NCBI GenBank assembly: GCA_033725935.1 | Contig: MU867067.1 | Coordinates: forward strand, 656,501 to 720,500 | DNA length: 64,000 nucleotides | Direction: 5' to 3' | From: Cladorrhinum sp. PSN259 | Taxonomy: Eukaryota > Ascomycota > Sordariomycetes > Sordariales > Podosporaceae | Translations under genes and position numbers: made by a program | The notes under the pieces: generated by a model | What the model saw: the letters and a program-made list of their open reading frames with translations, nothing else | What the model was told of the DNA's origin: nothing | Database searches by the model: none | In this document: positions 54,603 through 64,000 of the stretch, piece after piece | How the letters are laid out: the number at the start of each line of letters is the position of its first letter | Numbering within the stretch: the first letter of the stretch is position 1

Positions 54603-57149
54603 CTTTCCCTTCTCTTATCCCAAATCCTCTTCTCTCTGCTTTCTCCACCTTTACTCTCTCTCTCTCTCTCTTTCTCTCGATCAATTACCCGAATTCCCGT
54701 CGGTCGCTGTCGCTATCCGTCTCTCCTGTTTGTCGTCTGGGAACGCCGAATGAAAGCCCCTGTGATTGTCCTCAGTCTCCCCCATCCACCTCTTGGTCGT
54801 GTTCGTGGTTGCAGTCTCGTTCTGTTTGTTGTCGGGTCGGAATCGGCAGCAAGCATGCAAGGCGAAGAGTGGGTGCGATTGCGTGTGACGGTGAGGTTTC
54901 GGGAGCGGCCGCCGTTTAAAAGACTTCAGCTCCCGGTCAACTGCCAGTGGGAGTGACAGAGTGTGTGAAAACGCTGGCTCCTTCGCGGGGCCAGTGGCCT
55001 TCCCCGATCGGTTCTAGAAGACCATTGGGGCCAATCGCTGGCAAGGCCCCCTCGCTACCCCCGGAATTGCAAGTTGGCAGCCCCGGACCCCTGGGACGCA
55101 ATTTCCACACCCACCGAATTCTGGATCTCCGTGACTGGTCTGTTTTTCTCAAGCGGTCTTCTTAGTGCCGTGCCGCATAGTCACTCGAGCTACCGTCCGA
55201 GTGGGAAGCCTTGGAATACTTGTTGGGACCGTCGGCAGAGGGGAAGGGAATGTGAAAATCCGAATTGTGAATTGTGAGCAAGAGACTCGGAGAATGCGAT
55301 GCCCAGACACGCCAGGGAAGCCACCCATGGCCACCATTGGTGCAATTCAATCTCTCCACGGAAAGACATGGCAGCAAGGTGCTTTCTGGGGGGCGACTGC
55401 CACTGGACGCTCTGCAACATCACACGGCAGCGGCAGCCAGTGTTACTGTTGACCAGAAGGAGTGGTGGATCGTGTTTGAGCAAGGGGCCCATGCAACTGT
55501 GGAGAACCAGACCTTGGCAGATTGCTCTCAGCTGGCAGCTGGCAGCTGGCATACGCTAGTGTCGAATCGAGAGAACTGGTTTGTCAGGTTACACACGCTC
55601 TGAAATCAACCAATTGCGTTTGCAAATTGCATTCCTGCGCCCCACACGGTCTGAGCGCAAGTCCCGTTGGAACTCTATCGACGCCTCTTCCAGTTTAGCG
55701 TTGTCTTTTTGCATTGGCTTTTGGACTGAGAGAAGGTCCCCCCCTCCGAACGAACTGGTTACTTGTTGTGACAGCCAGGAGAATTACCCGCATGAAGCAC
55801 TCAAATTCGATTTGTCGCTTTGGTCACTCGTCACACAGTGGGCACACACCACCCACACCACGCGTGCGCACACACCCACCGTCACGCATTGTTGGACCCG
55901 GCAAAAGCTGACAGGTCAATCCCCGGTCGGAGGTTTTCTGGCGAAGGAACGTCGAGTGTCGGAAGAGGAAGAAGAAAAAAAAAAAAAAAGCGAGAAACCA
56001 CACAAACCTGTCTTGTCTCGTGATTGAGTGCGGGGTCTAAATGGCCATCATCAAATGCTCGAAACATCAGCAGTCATCCCTTGATCTCCTTGGATAACAA
56101 TGACTCTCCTGACGAATCTCGCAAGAAACCTGGCTCGTTTTGACCGTTAACCCCGGCGGATGTTCGACCGCAAAACCCGAACTGCCGTGACCCTCTCTCA
56201 CGGGAACCGACGCCGACGGCAACGTCAACTGTCAATCCGGAACACGTCCGAATGGTGGCGCACGCTAAACCCCCGGTAGGGCTGACGCATCCGGTAACGG
56301 CATCCGACACGATGGCGATCCGCTGGACGACTACCGTTCGGACGATCTGGAAGAATTCTAGTGTAGGAGACAATCATGTCAAGCACGTGCCCTGAGGTAT
56401 AACTCTATGTCTTAAACAACCCCAGTATTCTACGCGAGACATGCCATTGGCTTCCGCAGTATGACAGTGTAATGGTTTCGCAACAATTCAGACATTGCAA
56501 ACTCGGGCAAATCTCACAACATCCATTCCCTTACCTGTGTGGTGGGTTCTCACGGCAAGCATGAACCGGCATCGTCAGGTACCAGATCACTATACAGGCA
56601 TTTTCCATGTTGTATTTAGCGGATGCAGCGGATGCCATCCTACCTGACTCGCGCTCGTGGCTCGTATCCAGCGAGCTGGAAGACTGCAGAGAGTTCTCTC
56701 GCCTCTCTTCACAGGGAATCACGGCGTCATCCAGCGACATCAAGCCGATTGATTCCCGGCCTGTTCGTGCCGCATTGTGACCCGTCGACAACCGTCCCCT
56801 TCCTCGCACCAAAAACATGTTGCTCAATGTCTGTGGAGATTTCTTTCTTGACCAAAGTGGTGATCAGTGGAGTTTTCGTGCACTGCCGGATCGACGGGGA
56901 ACTTGCTTGTCGTGAGACACAGGTTTCCCTCTTTTAAATGGCTGTCTTGTTCCCTTCCTGCGTAACTAGGATTCTTTGAATCTTTGCTTCCCTTTCCATC
57001 TTAATCTTCACTTTCGTTTATCCAAGTTACACAAACTTGTCGAGTCACATTCGTTTCACTACCTACATACAAAACCTTACGTTCACTTTTACGAAAGCAA
57101 GACTCTTCACTCTTTTCCACATTCATATACACAAACAGACATTTTCAAA
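54603..57149. other. Intergenic between divergent genes
   Basis: 2.5 kb between the ankyrin gene and the Kre9-like gene. A (CT)n tract at 54653-54671 lies in the ankyrin gene leader, and an A run occurs near 55977-55989. No gene is supported. Confidence 0.5.
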
Positions 57150-57803
57150 ATGCGTTCCACTACTACCTTCTTCACCGCCCTCCTCGCGGCCTCTTCCGCA
57201 GCCGCCATCAAAATCACCTACCCAACCAAGGACGAGGCCCTCCCTATTGCCTCGGGCATCAAGGTCAAGTGGTCCACCGTCTCGACCGACCCCGCCTCCG
57301 CCCACCTCTTCCTCGTCAACATGGCCGGCGGCCACACCCCTTACTCTAAGGATCTAGGAGAAGTGAACCTCTCTGACGGCTCCATCGTCATCTCCGAGAA
57401 GGACGTGCCCGCCGACTCTACCTATCAGTTCAACTTCCAGAGCGTAGACGAGCACAACACTGGCATTCTCTCTCAGTCTGAGCAGTTCAGCATCATCAAC
57501 TTGGATAGCGGCGCCAACGACATCGAGACTACTCTTGTGGTTGACAAGACCAGCGCCAAGAAGACTGCCACTGCTGAGGGTGTGACTGCTGCTACCACCG
57601 TTTCTACTGTTTCTGCCAGTGTAACTGGTACCGCTGCCCAGGCTGAGGCTACTGGCAGTGCTAGTGTTTCTGGTACTGGGAGCCTGACTGGCACTGCTGC
57701 TGCTGCTACTAGCTCTGCTGTTGAGCAGTCTGGTGCCGAGGTTAAGAAGGGAGGCAGCATGTTGGCTTTGGTTGCTGCTGGTGTTGTTGCTCTTGTTCTT
57801 TGA
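57150..57803 (+). CDS. Kre9/Knh1-like GPI-anchored Ser/Thr-rich protein
   Basis: A single exon of 217 aa; the frame is open upstream, but the ATG at 57150 starts a clean signal peptide (residues 1-19). Residues 20-120 fit the Kre9/Knh1 Ig-like domain: ITYPTKDEALPIASG, VKWSTV, HLFLVNM and a closing QSEQFSI. A Thr/Ser/Ala-rich stalk follows (about 135-190) and a C-terminal hydrophobic tail (LALVAAGVVALVL) typical of GPI signals. Family members are wall or plasma-membrane mannoproteins linked to beta-1,6-glucan assembly, though the short fungal forms have no proven activity. Third-position C bias suggests high expression. The leader is pyrimidine-rich and CA-rich, as in strongly expressed fungal genes. 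Confidence 0.88.
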   Translation: MRSTTTFFTALLAASSAAAIKITYPTKDEALPIASGIKVKWSTVSTDPASAHLFLVNMAGGHTPYSKDLGEVNLSDGSIVISEKDVPADSTYQFNFQSVDEHNTGILSQSEQFSIINLDSGANDIETTLVVDKTSAKKTATAEGVTAATTVSTVSASVTGTAAQAEATGSASVSGTGSLTGTAAAATSSAVEQSGAEVKKGGSMLALVAAGVVALVL

Positions 57804-57899
57804 GGGGTTCTGGCAGGAGTATTATTAGAAAGCAAAGAAGGGGAGTTGGAGAGAGAAATAGAAATGGGGGGGGATAATGAGAGAAAAGGTAGTAGAGAG

Positions 57900-57940
<41 letters not shown>

Positions 57941-59904
57941 AAAGTTTGAAGAAAACAACTGTCATTGTTTTATTTGGGTGACACTACTCTATACGATGCC
58001 CAAATCCATAGATCGACGTCTCTGTGTTCCTTCCACACCAGGTGCTGATCAGTACATATATGAACAGAATATGTAGGTAGATAGGTATGTAGGACCTCTT
58101 GCATTCTGTCCATCGTAGGCGCGCGAAAAAAGCAAGCTACGCAATTTCAACAACTTAAACGACTACTGATGACGGCGCAACTTTCAAAACAGTTTTGGAA
58201 CCTAGGTTCTTAGATAAGACACAATGAATCCAAAGTTAGAAAGCCATGCACTTAGTACTAGCTGCCCATATTTATAAACAATGACATCAAAACCAACATC
58301 CATCCCTTGACTTAGTTCCCTAATTCTTATGCTTTCCTTTCCCCGTCCTAGGTGTTCGGCTCCAAGTCAAATCAAATCAAATCAAACATCAACACCCCTA
58401 ACCAAAAAATTATCAAACTATACAGAATACTACTATGCAATTTTATTTTTAACAGAATGATGATAGAACTACATGTAGGCAAGTAAGCGCGATTTAAGAA
58501 TTTGTCTATCTGCTGGTTCAAGTTACCTGATTTCCTTTTCCCCTTTTCTCTCTTGTTACCGACGTTTTTGGGACAGCTCTGCAAGGCCCTGGCATCATGA
58601 CTGCCGAGTAACCTACGTGCCATTCAGTCGCATCCTGACGTCTAACAGAGAAGGTCAACGTTTAGTGAGTCTCTGAAAGCAAGATTGGTAAACCAAAATA
58701 CCCTCAAGATTACTCTCTGAGAGTCTCAGTGTGAGGGTAAAAACTTGGGGAGGTATCTCTGTGTATCACGACTTGTTTCCCCACCAGACCATCACCGTAC
58801 ACATCCACTAAGTGTCATCATCGAAGTTCATCCATTCATCCATCCCGAAAGAAACGCTTGCAAAGGAAAGAAAGAAGAAAAGCAAATAAACCAAGCAAAA
58901 CCATCCCACCCCATTCAGTCCAGTCCAGTCAGTCACACGGAAGGACCAGCTTCAACGTCGCTGCTGCCTCATCTGACACAGCTTCGTATCCCTACATGTA
59001 TGTATCATTCACAATTCAGTCCTCTCTGTCAAACCTTTCCATTTCATCAAAGTAAGCACGCTCCGAGTCTTGTAGTTTTTAAAAAAAGTTACATAGCCCA
59101 AGCAAGTCACATTCGGTGACAAAGAAGGCTTCAGTGAACTTCTCGGCCGCCTTGAAAGAAAAATGGGCCTGGCGTCTGCTCGCCGCGCGTCTCAAAGTAT
59201 GCCGCTGTCATGGCGGTTGAAGCAAGAAATTTCAGCCCGAGGGCCGTCGAGAGGATTGGCTTCTCGATCACCATTTGTCACATAAAGAGGTTTGATGCCG
59301 TGGCCCGGGGGAGGAGGTATGGTTTAAGTTGAGAGGAGGGAAAGAGATCGTTGGTTGGAAGAGATAGACCGCTGGAATGGATCGCCAGGAAGTGTTTACG
59401 GATTCGCAGGAGCGTTGTTGTGATGCCGTAAATGGGTAGATGGTGAGGTGTCAGTGCGTTTTGATGATATTTCTACGGTGGATGGAGAATAAGTGTGTGT
59501 TGAAAATAAAATGAAAATAAATCTCAGTGTGCAGAAAAGGTAAAAGAGCCTGGTGGCTGTTTAAATGCCCTTTTCTTTTGGGCAAGAATAAGCTTTTGAA
59601 CACGATAGATAACTTTGTTTTCAGAAACATGATCATTTTAAGTTTTGTGATGTTTAGAACCTTGAATATGCCACGGACGTCAGACTCTCAAGATATAGAT
59701 TTCATGTGAATGCGATTCATTTTAAAAGTGCAATCTATCCATTCTATACTCCAAGAAATCTAACTATCAAAAAGACACACCGGGTATCATATGCTCCTTT
59801 CTGTTGTCTCCAGGGCAACTCCAACCCTTCTATATCTAACAAAAAAATCCGAGGAAAAAAAGAACTACTGCAGTCTCTTACCCCTTACTCCCTCCCCCCC
59901 AAAC
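57804..59904. other. Intergenic between convergent genes
   Basis: Contains a (GA)n tract at 57904-57933 and a short AATCA repeat at 58366-58387. No gene is supported; short frames lack domains. Confidence 0.5.
57904..57933. repeat. (GA)n microsatellite
   Basis: About fifteen GA units, 100 bp past the Kre9-like stop codon and probably in its 3' UTR. Confidence 0.9.
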
Positions 59905-60687
59905 TTAATAAGTAATATTAGCAACCCTCCTCTTCCACTCATACTGCCCCTGTCCCTCCTGCACCAACTCCTCGAAAATCCACCTCCCCACATCTGCCCT
60001 GCTAATCGTGTACCCCAATTCCTTCCTCTCCACAACCATCCCAACCGGATCCTCCTTGCCGGCCCTAATCACCTTCTGCTTGCTGCCCTCAGCCGGAGCC
60101 TTCCCCTCAATATAAAGACTGCCTCTGATGATAGTCCAATCCTCCTCTCCGCTCGCAATCAACAGATCCTCCATCTTTTTCTTGTCTTTGTGCGCCTGCC
60201 TCAAGAGTCCGTGATAAAGCGGGACGTACGGCAGCGGGATATCCCTCTGGACGGACGACAAGCCCGTGGAACTGACAGCCACGATCCGGGGAGACCACGC
60301 TTTCAACGATTCGTGAGAGGACCTGGCGGCCGAAATGGCAGCCACGAGGGCCGACATTCCCTTTTCGCAGACTTGGGGGTCGGCGAGGGCGAAGCCGGAG
60401 GACATGGACGGCAGAGAGCCGATGGAGGAGATGATGTGCGTCACGGGTGTGGCTAGCAGAGTAAGACAGCGGGTGAGGTCCGAGATTGAGTGGGCGTTTC
60501 CCTCGACGATGTGGAGGTTTGGAGGAGGCGTGGAGTTTGGAAACTTGGCCGAGAGGGTGGATGGGTTCCTGGCCAGGGCGACGCAGGCGTGTCCTGCCGC
60601 GAGGGAGCGGTTGAGGGCCGAGAAGGCGACGCCGCCCGTTGCGCCGAGGACGAGGATTGTCTTGGGTGATGATGTGGAGGACGACAT
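59905..60687 (-). CDS. NAD(P)-binding Rossmann protein (atypical SDR / NmrA-like)
   Basis: A 260-aa single-exon ORF from the ATG at 60687. The N-terminus has the dinucleotide-binding strand and loop TILVLGATGGVAFSALN (GATGGVA). VALARNP follows the second strand, as in NmrA-like and other atypical SDR proteins that bind NAD(P). AVSSTG and YHGLLRQAHKDKKKME occupy the positions of the catalytic Ser and Tyr/Lys region, but a canonical YxxxK is not present. DWTIIRGSLYIEG and ISRADVGRWI are the usual C-terminal landmarks. It could be an NAD(P)H-dependent reductase or a redox sensor; the substrate cannot be told. Confidence 0.85.
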   Translation of the reverse strand: MSSSTSSPKTILVLGATGGVAFSALNRSLAAGHACVALARNPSTLSAKFPNSTPPPNLHIVEGNAHSISDLTRCLTLLATPVTHIISSIGSLPSMSSGFALADPQVCEKGMSALVAAISAARSSHESLKAWSPRIVAVSSTGLSSVQRDIPLPYVPLYHGLLRQAHKDKKKMEDLLIASGEEDWTIIRGSLYIEGKAPAEGSKQKVIRAGKEDPVGMVVERKELGYTISRADVGRWIFEELVQEGQGQYEWKRRVANITY

Positions 60688-61735
60688 TGTGATATCAATG
60701 GCTGTGAAATGGAGGAACAATTTGAATTCTCTGAAAGAAAATGCTGCTTGATGACTCGGATTGCGGGAGAAATGATGATGATGATTCTGATGATGACGTT
60801 AATGATGATGAAAAAAAAGCAAGACATCTCATCGGGGGACTTGTTGCCCTTTTATCTGTTTTCCCCCATTGTTTCTTGCTGGCCAAAACATATACGCATG
60901 ATCCGTAGAGTCGGACGAATGTTCAAGATCATAACCCGTTTTAGGAAACGCCACTATCCCTATGCGGACGTGTTGGATTCTTGTGCATTACCAAAAAACG
61001 CCAAAAACGCACCCAGGGACCAGAATTCCTCCGTCCTTCCCCACTGTGGCTTTTTGTGAGCGAATTGATTGGTTACAGGCTTATGATCCGAACACCGGCT
61101 TGGCAAGCCACCCTCGGACTCAACCGACCACTCACAGTACAGGATTTTGTTAGGATTTGGCACAAGGGATTTCATCAAGGGTATGATGCCAGTGCACCAC
61201 GCGTGTCACTGCGGACGCCGATACGCCATGCGGATGGCGCAGTGATGGCTTTTTCAGCCCGAGCAGATGGGGTTATGGATGACTGATTGAGACGACGGCT
61301 TTAAGGTTGCGGAACTCTGTGCGGCACTGCGGAATGACCGCATTTCCGATCATTCTTATCTTAAACTTTAAAGAGCGTCAATGCACACTTCGGAAATTGC
61401 CCCTCTTTTACACTGTCCCTAGATAGCTTTTTAAAGTGATTATCTCACTTATTATTTTTAACAATATAATTGGAGAGTCACGAATGCAATAAAATATCAA
61501 AAGTAGTAAATTAAGTTAGCCTTGCATGCACAAAAAAGTGATATGCCAGAAACATAAACAGAAACAGAGCCAAGCAGAGTCAGACATACATACATGTCAC
61601 GATACACACGAGATTCCATTTCAGACAAATGTATATTTCAATAAAGCTTATCACTGCCTTTTACCTAATCAATCCCAGTTTTCTTCAAACCCATATGTAC
61701 ACTTCCCTAATCACATTTCCCTTTTCCCTTTCGCC
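60688..61735. other. Intergenic
   Basis: Promoter of the NAD(P)-binding gene (with a GAT-rich tract around 60773-60810) and 3' flank of the SMP-30-like gene. No gene is seen. Confidence 0.5.
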
Positions 61736-62605
61736 TCAAATCTTAACAGTAACAGCAAAGACACCCTGCCCACCACCAACATACGCAACATTCTTATCCT
61801 TCTCCGTCCGCCCGAAAGCGCAGCTCGTTGATCCCGTAACGCTCCCGACCTGAACAGCAGCTGGCTTGGCAGCAGTCGGATCCACCTCGACCAGAGAGTT
61901 CTTCCCATTAGTAGCCAGGTAAATCTTGCCATTGGGGCCAAAACACAAATCATCACCCATCAAGTTACTCCAAATCGTAGTTTGAGGGCCAGTCGATTTC
62001 CCGCTCACAGGATCCAGGGGGATCTTGTGGAACGAGTTCTTGAAGATATTGGTGTACCAGAGCGTCCCGTTGCTGTACCTGATCCCGTCGATACCGAAAG
62101 GGATTCCACCGGAGGGCGCCATGGTGGGGTCTTTGGCTACTTCAGAGTACGCACCGGTGTTGACGTTGAATTTGTACACGTTCCCCTTGCCCGCGTCTGC
62201 CACTAGGACGTTCTCGCTGTCAAAGGCTGAGAGGCCGTTGAGGTTGCTGGCTTCGGTTATCGTCTTGATGAGGGTTGATTTGGCTGGCGTGACGGAGAAG
62301 TCGACGCGGTAGATGCCCTTGCCGCCTATGACGGCGAACACGTCGGGAGCAAACTCTGCGATGCCCGAGAGGCCGGATGCCCCAGATACCGTGACGCCCG
62401 TTGACGAGGTTTTTGCGACGGGGTCGACTTGGTGGAGGGTCGCCTGGTTCATGTTTGTCGCTAGGATGAGGCCATTGGGACGGACGGCGACGTTCTCGAT
62501 TGAGGACAGGCGGACTACTTGGGTTGCTGATTGGCGGGAGTTGAGGGGGGATCCTTGGGCCAGCACGCCCGCGAGGAGGGGGAGGAGGATCGTGTTGATG
62601 AACAT
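61736..62605 (-). CDS. Secreted SMP-30/gluconolactonase-like beta-propeller protein
   Basis: A 289-aa single-exon ORF. The ATG at 62605 is chosen because it starts a signal peptide (FINTILLPLLAGVLAQGSP); the frame continues upstream to 62746 without one. The rest is a six-bladed propeller pattern of the SMP-30/strictosidine-synthase superfamily: ENVAVRPNGLILAT, GLSGIAEFAPDVFAV, LNGLSAFDSENVLVAD, PFGIDGIRYSNGTLWYTN and LCFGPNGKIYLATNG. Family members are Ca2+-dependent lactonases or related hydrolases. The Asn/Asp residues in IDGIRYSN and MGDDLCFGPNG occupy the positions where metal ligands are expected. It is extracellular; the substrate is unknown. Confidence 0.85.
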   Translation of the reverse strand: MFINTILLPLLAGVLAQGSPLNSRQSATQVVRLSSIENVAVRPNGLILATNMNQATLHQVDPVAKTSSTGVTVSGASGLSGIAEFAPDVFAVIGGKGIYRVDFSVTPAKSTLIKTITEASNLNGLSAFDSENVLVADAGKGNVYKFNVNTGAYSEVAKDPTMAPSGGIPFGIDGIRYSNGTLWYTNIFKNSFHKIPLDPVSGKSTGPQTTIWSNLMGDDLCFGPNGKIYLATNGKNSLVEVDPTAAKPAAVQVGSVTGSTSCAFGRTEKDKNVAYVGGGQGVFAVTVKI

Positions 62606-63169
62606 TGTGGCGGTTTGTGAATATGGATTGACACTATCACGGGTGAGTTTCTCCTTGCAGAAGAGCGATGGGATTTGAAGATCAGACGATGAGGACCACG
62701 ATTCTTGTATAATTTCACATTCTCTCTTCCCCGCAAACAACGCCATCCATGATAATGAAAATCTCTTGGCGAATTGAATTGCACCAAATTGTTGTCGGTC
62801 CCAGCCTAAATTGGCTGGCGTCTAATCCACGAGCTGATCGTTAAGATGATCTGGGGTAAAGCAATCTGGCTATATCCGGGGCCCGGCACATTCGTCACTC
62901 GCCAAATGTGGAAGTGGTATTATCGTGGCGGCACCATCCGAGGTCCTTTTATTCCGGTGTCCAGTAATGTGGTCCGATATTGATTTCTTTTAGAGGTCGT
63001 TGATGATTGGATGAGAGGCCAGGGGTGCTGGAGTGGCACTTGAAAGAAGGCCATGTAGAATGCCCTGTGGCTAAAGACTGGTCTCATGTGAAACCCTTGA
63101 GTTAATAACGAGTCATGTTGATTAGTTCCTGGCCTTGAGGTCAGGGGTCATTTGCCTAGGCCACACTTC
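62606..63169. other. Intergenic
   Basis: Upstream region of the SMP-30-like gene and 3' flank of the STAND-like gene. Nothing recognised. Confidence 0.5.
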
Positions 63170-64000
63170 TCAGCCGGCATCCAATTTCTCCCTTTCAAGT
63201 CCCATTGAATCTCGTCCCGAGTCAAATGTTTCCACAAGCAATGCCTCCTCTCGTAGTATGACATCTCTCAGTGTCGGCGTCCTCCCAGATGTTGTCAACA
63301 AGACTTTAAACTTGCTTTCCCTCAGCACTCGAACAAGGTCCTTGACATACTTTTCCGTGTTCCTGTCATCCCACCAATGAAGCCCGTCGATGATGCAAAA
63401 CACTGTGTCCGGTGCAGGCATGAGGGGTGCCAGGTCAGTGAACAGACTCAAGGCCTTGTCCCAAGAGCGGATGGAACCATCCAGCTCGGAGAACCTCTCA
63501 TCTGAGAGATCACTTTCTGCTTCAAAAGCGGGCAGCAGCAGTTCTACCATCTGTCGAAGCAGACTTGAGACAAGAGCTACGAGGCCCTGTGTTTCTGAAG
63601 AATTCCCTTCCCTGATTCGTTCTCCACGCCGGAGCTCGCAAAAGTATGACATCACCGGGAGTTTGGATTGTGAGGCCATATCGATAATGGAATCGGCCAA
63701 AATGGTGACCGGGTTGCTGAGATCATCTTCGCGGTAGTCGGAAGGCCCATCGATCCAGAGAAGATTAGGCATATATGCTTTTGACGATGTCCAACCAGCC
63801 AGACTTTGCAAGACTGCCACTGGTGCATCAGCAGGGCGAAGATGATTACATTTCAGGCGTACCCTGTCACGATGGAAGTAATCTTCCAAATGTGCAGAGC
63901 CCAGGGAAATGTCTTCAGCAACCCACTGTGTTGGCGGCGGCTGGTCGACGAGGTAAGCACCTGCTGGACCCATAAATAAAGGACTAGGGGAACGACGGGC
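63170..64000 (-). CDS. STAND-like NTPase fragment, degenerate P-loop (partial)
   Basis: The frame is open from the stop at 63170 to the right edge, so the N-terminus lies beyond the window. The nearest ATG inside is at 63973, giving 267 aa. The sequence matches the C-terminal part of a fungal family with an NTPase fold. LLWIDGPSDYREDD sits where a Walker A loop should be (GPPGSGKS) but has lost the Gly-Lys-Ser. A Walker B-like strand VFCIIDGLHWWDD and a sensor-like FKVLLTTSGRTPTL follow in order. Length and domain order upstream are unknown. ATP binding is doubtful. Related fungal STAND proteins act in heterokaryon recognition, but there is no evidence of that here. Confidence 0.75.
   Translation of the reverse strand, partial: ARRSPSPLFMGPAGAYLVDQPPPTQWVAEDISLGSAHLEDYFHRDRVRLKCNHLRPADAPVAVLQSLAGWTSSKAYMPNLLWIDGPSDYREDDLSNPVTILADSIIDMASQSKLPVMSYFCELRRGERIREGNSSETQGLVALVSSLLRQMVELLLPAFEAESDLSDERFSELDGSIRSWDKALSLFTDLAPLMPAPDTVFCIIDGLHWWDDRNTEKYVKDLVRVLRESKFKVLLTTSGRTPTLRDVILREEALLVETFDSGRDSMGLEREKLDAG

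Overview
The window looks like nuclear DNA of a filamentous ascomycete (Pezizomycotina, most likely a Sordariomycete). Protein genes are interrupted by short introns of about 58-83 nt with GTRNGN donors, CTRAY-like branch sites and YAG acceptors. The four tRNA genes carry introns after position 37. The gene content is typical of such fungi: ZIP zinc transporter, type-3 copper tyrosinase, GPI-anchored GH17 glucanase, Clr5/ankyrin protein, Kre9/Knh1-like mannoprotein, a STAND-like fragment and mannosyl-3-phosphoglycerate synthase. I cannot name the species.

Layout, left to right. A MOV10/SDE3-type RNA helicase (995-3895, -) is followed by a four-exon ZIP transporter (6527-8338, +), tRNA-Asp(GTC) (9268-9354, +), a three-exon GTPase-like protein with eroded G motifs (10014-11652, +) and a secreted PLC-like phosphodiesterase (14601-16421, +). 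Next come a small hydrophilic protein (17030-17662, -) with a very long hairpin just past its stop, a two-exon tyrosinase (18146-20607, -) and a GH17 EglC-like glucanase (21371-22591, -). A CHORD-like zinc protein (24366-24932, -), an unknown 187-aa protein (26124-26687, +), an APH-fold pseudokinase flanked by 13-bp tandem repeats (27167-28018, -) and an epoxide hydrolase (28429-29797, -) complete the denser left half. Two tRNA-Ala genes (TGC and AGC, -) sit at 30341-30600.

The middle and right are sparser. They hold a 65-aa Cys-rich protein (33542-33739, -), mannosyl-3-phosphoglycerate synthase (38875-40650, -), tRNA-Leu(AAG) (44837-44951, +), a Cys-rich single-pass membrane protein (46730-48055, -), a Clr5-like/ankyrin protein (52145-54602, -), a Kre9/Knh1-like GPI protein (57150-57803, +), an NAD(P)-binding protein (59905-60687, -), a secreted SMP-30-like beta-propeller (61736-62605, -) and a STAND-like NTPase fragment running off the right edge (63170-64000, -). 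Long gene-free stretches (33.7-38.9, 40.7-44.8 and 48.1-52.1 kb) contain microsatellites and homopolymer tracts but no transposon, rRNA or CRISPR that I can recognise.

The genes do not form an obvious biosynthetic cluster. Several concern the cell surface and secretion (EglC-like, Kre9-like, Cys-rich membrane protein, PLC-like, SMP-30-like). Others suggest stress physiology (MPG synthase with a CRE-like site upstream, hydrophilic protein with CRE sites upstream). The most unusual items are the roughly 70-bp-stem hairpin at 16854-17005, three proteins whose nucleotide-binding motifs are eroded, and the fungal Ser/Asp-rich insertion in MPG synthase.
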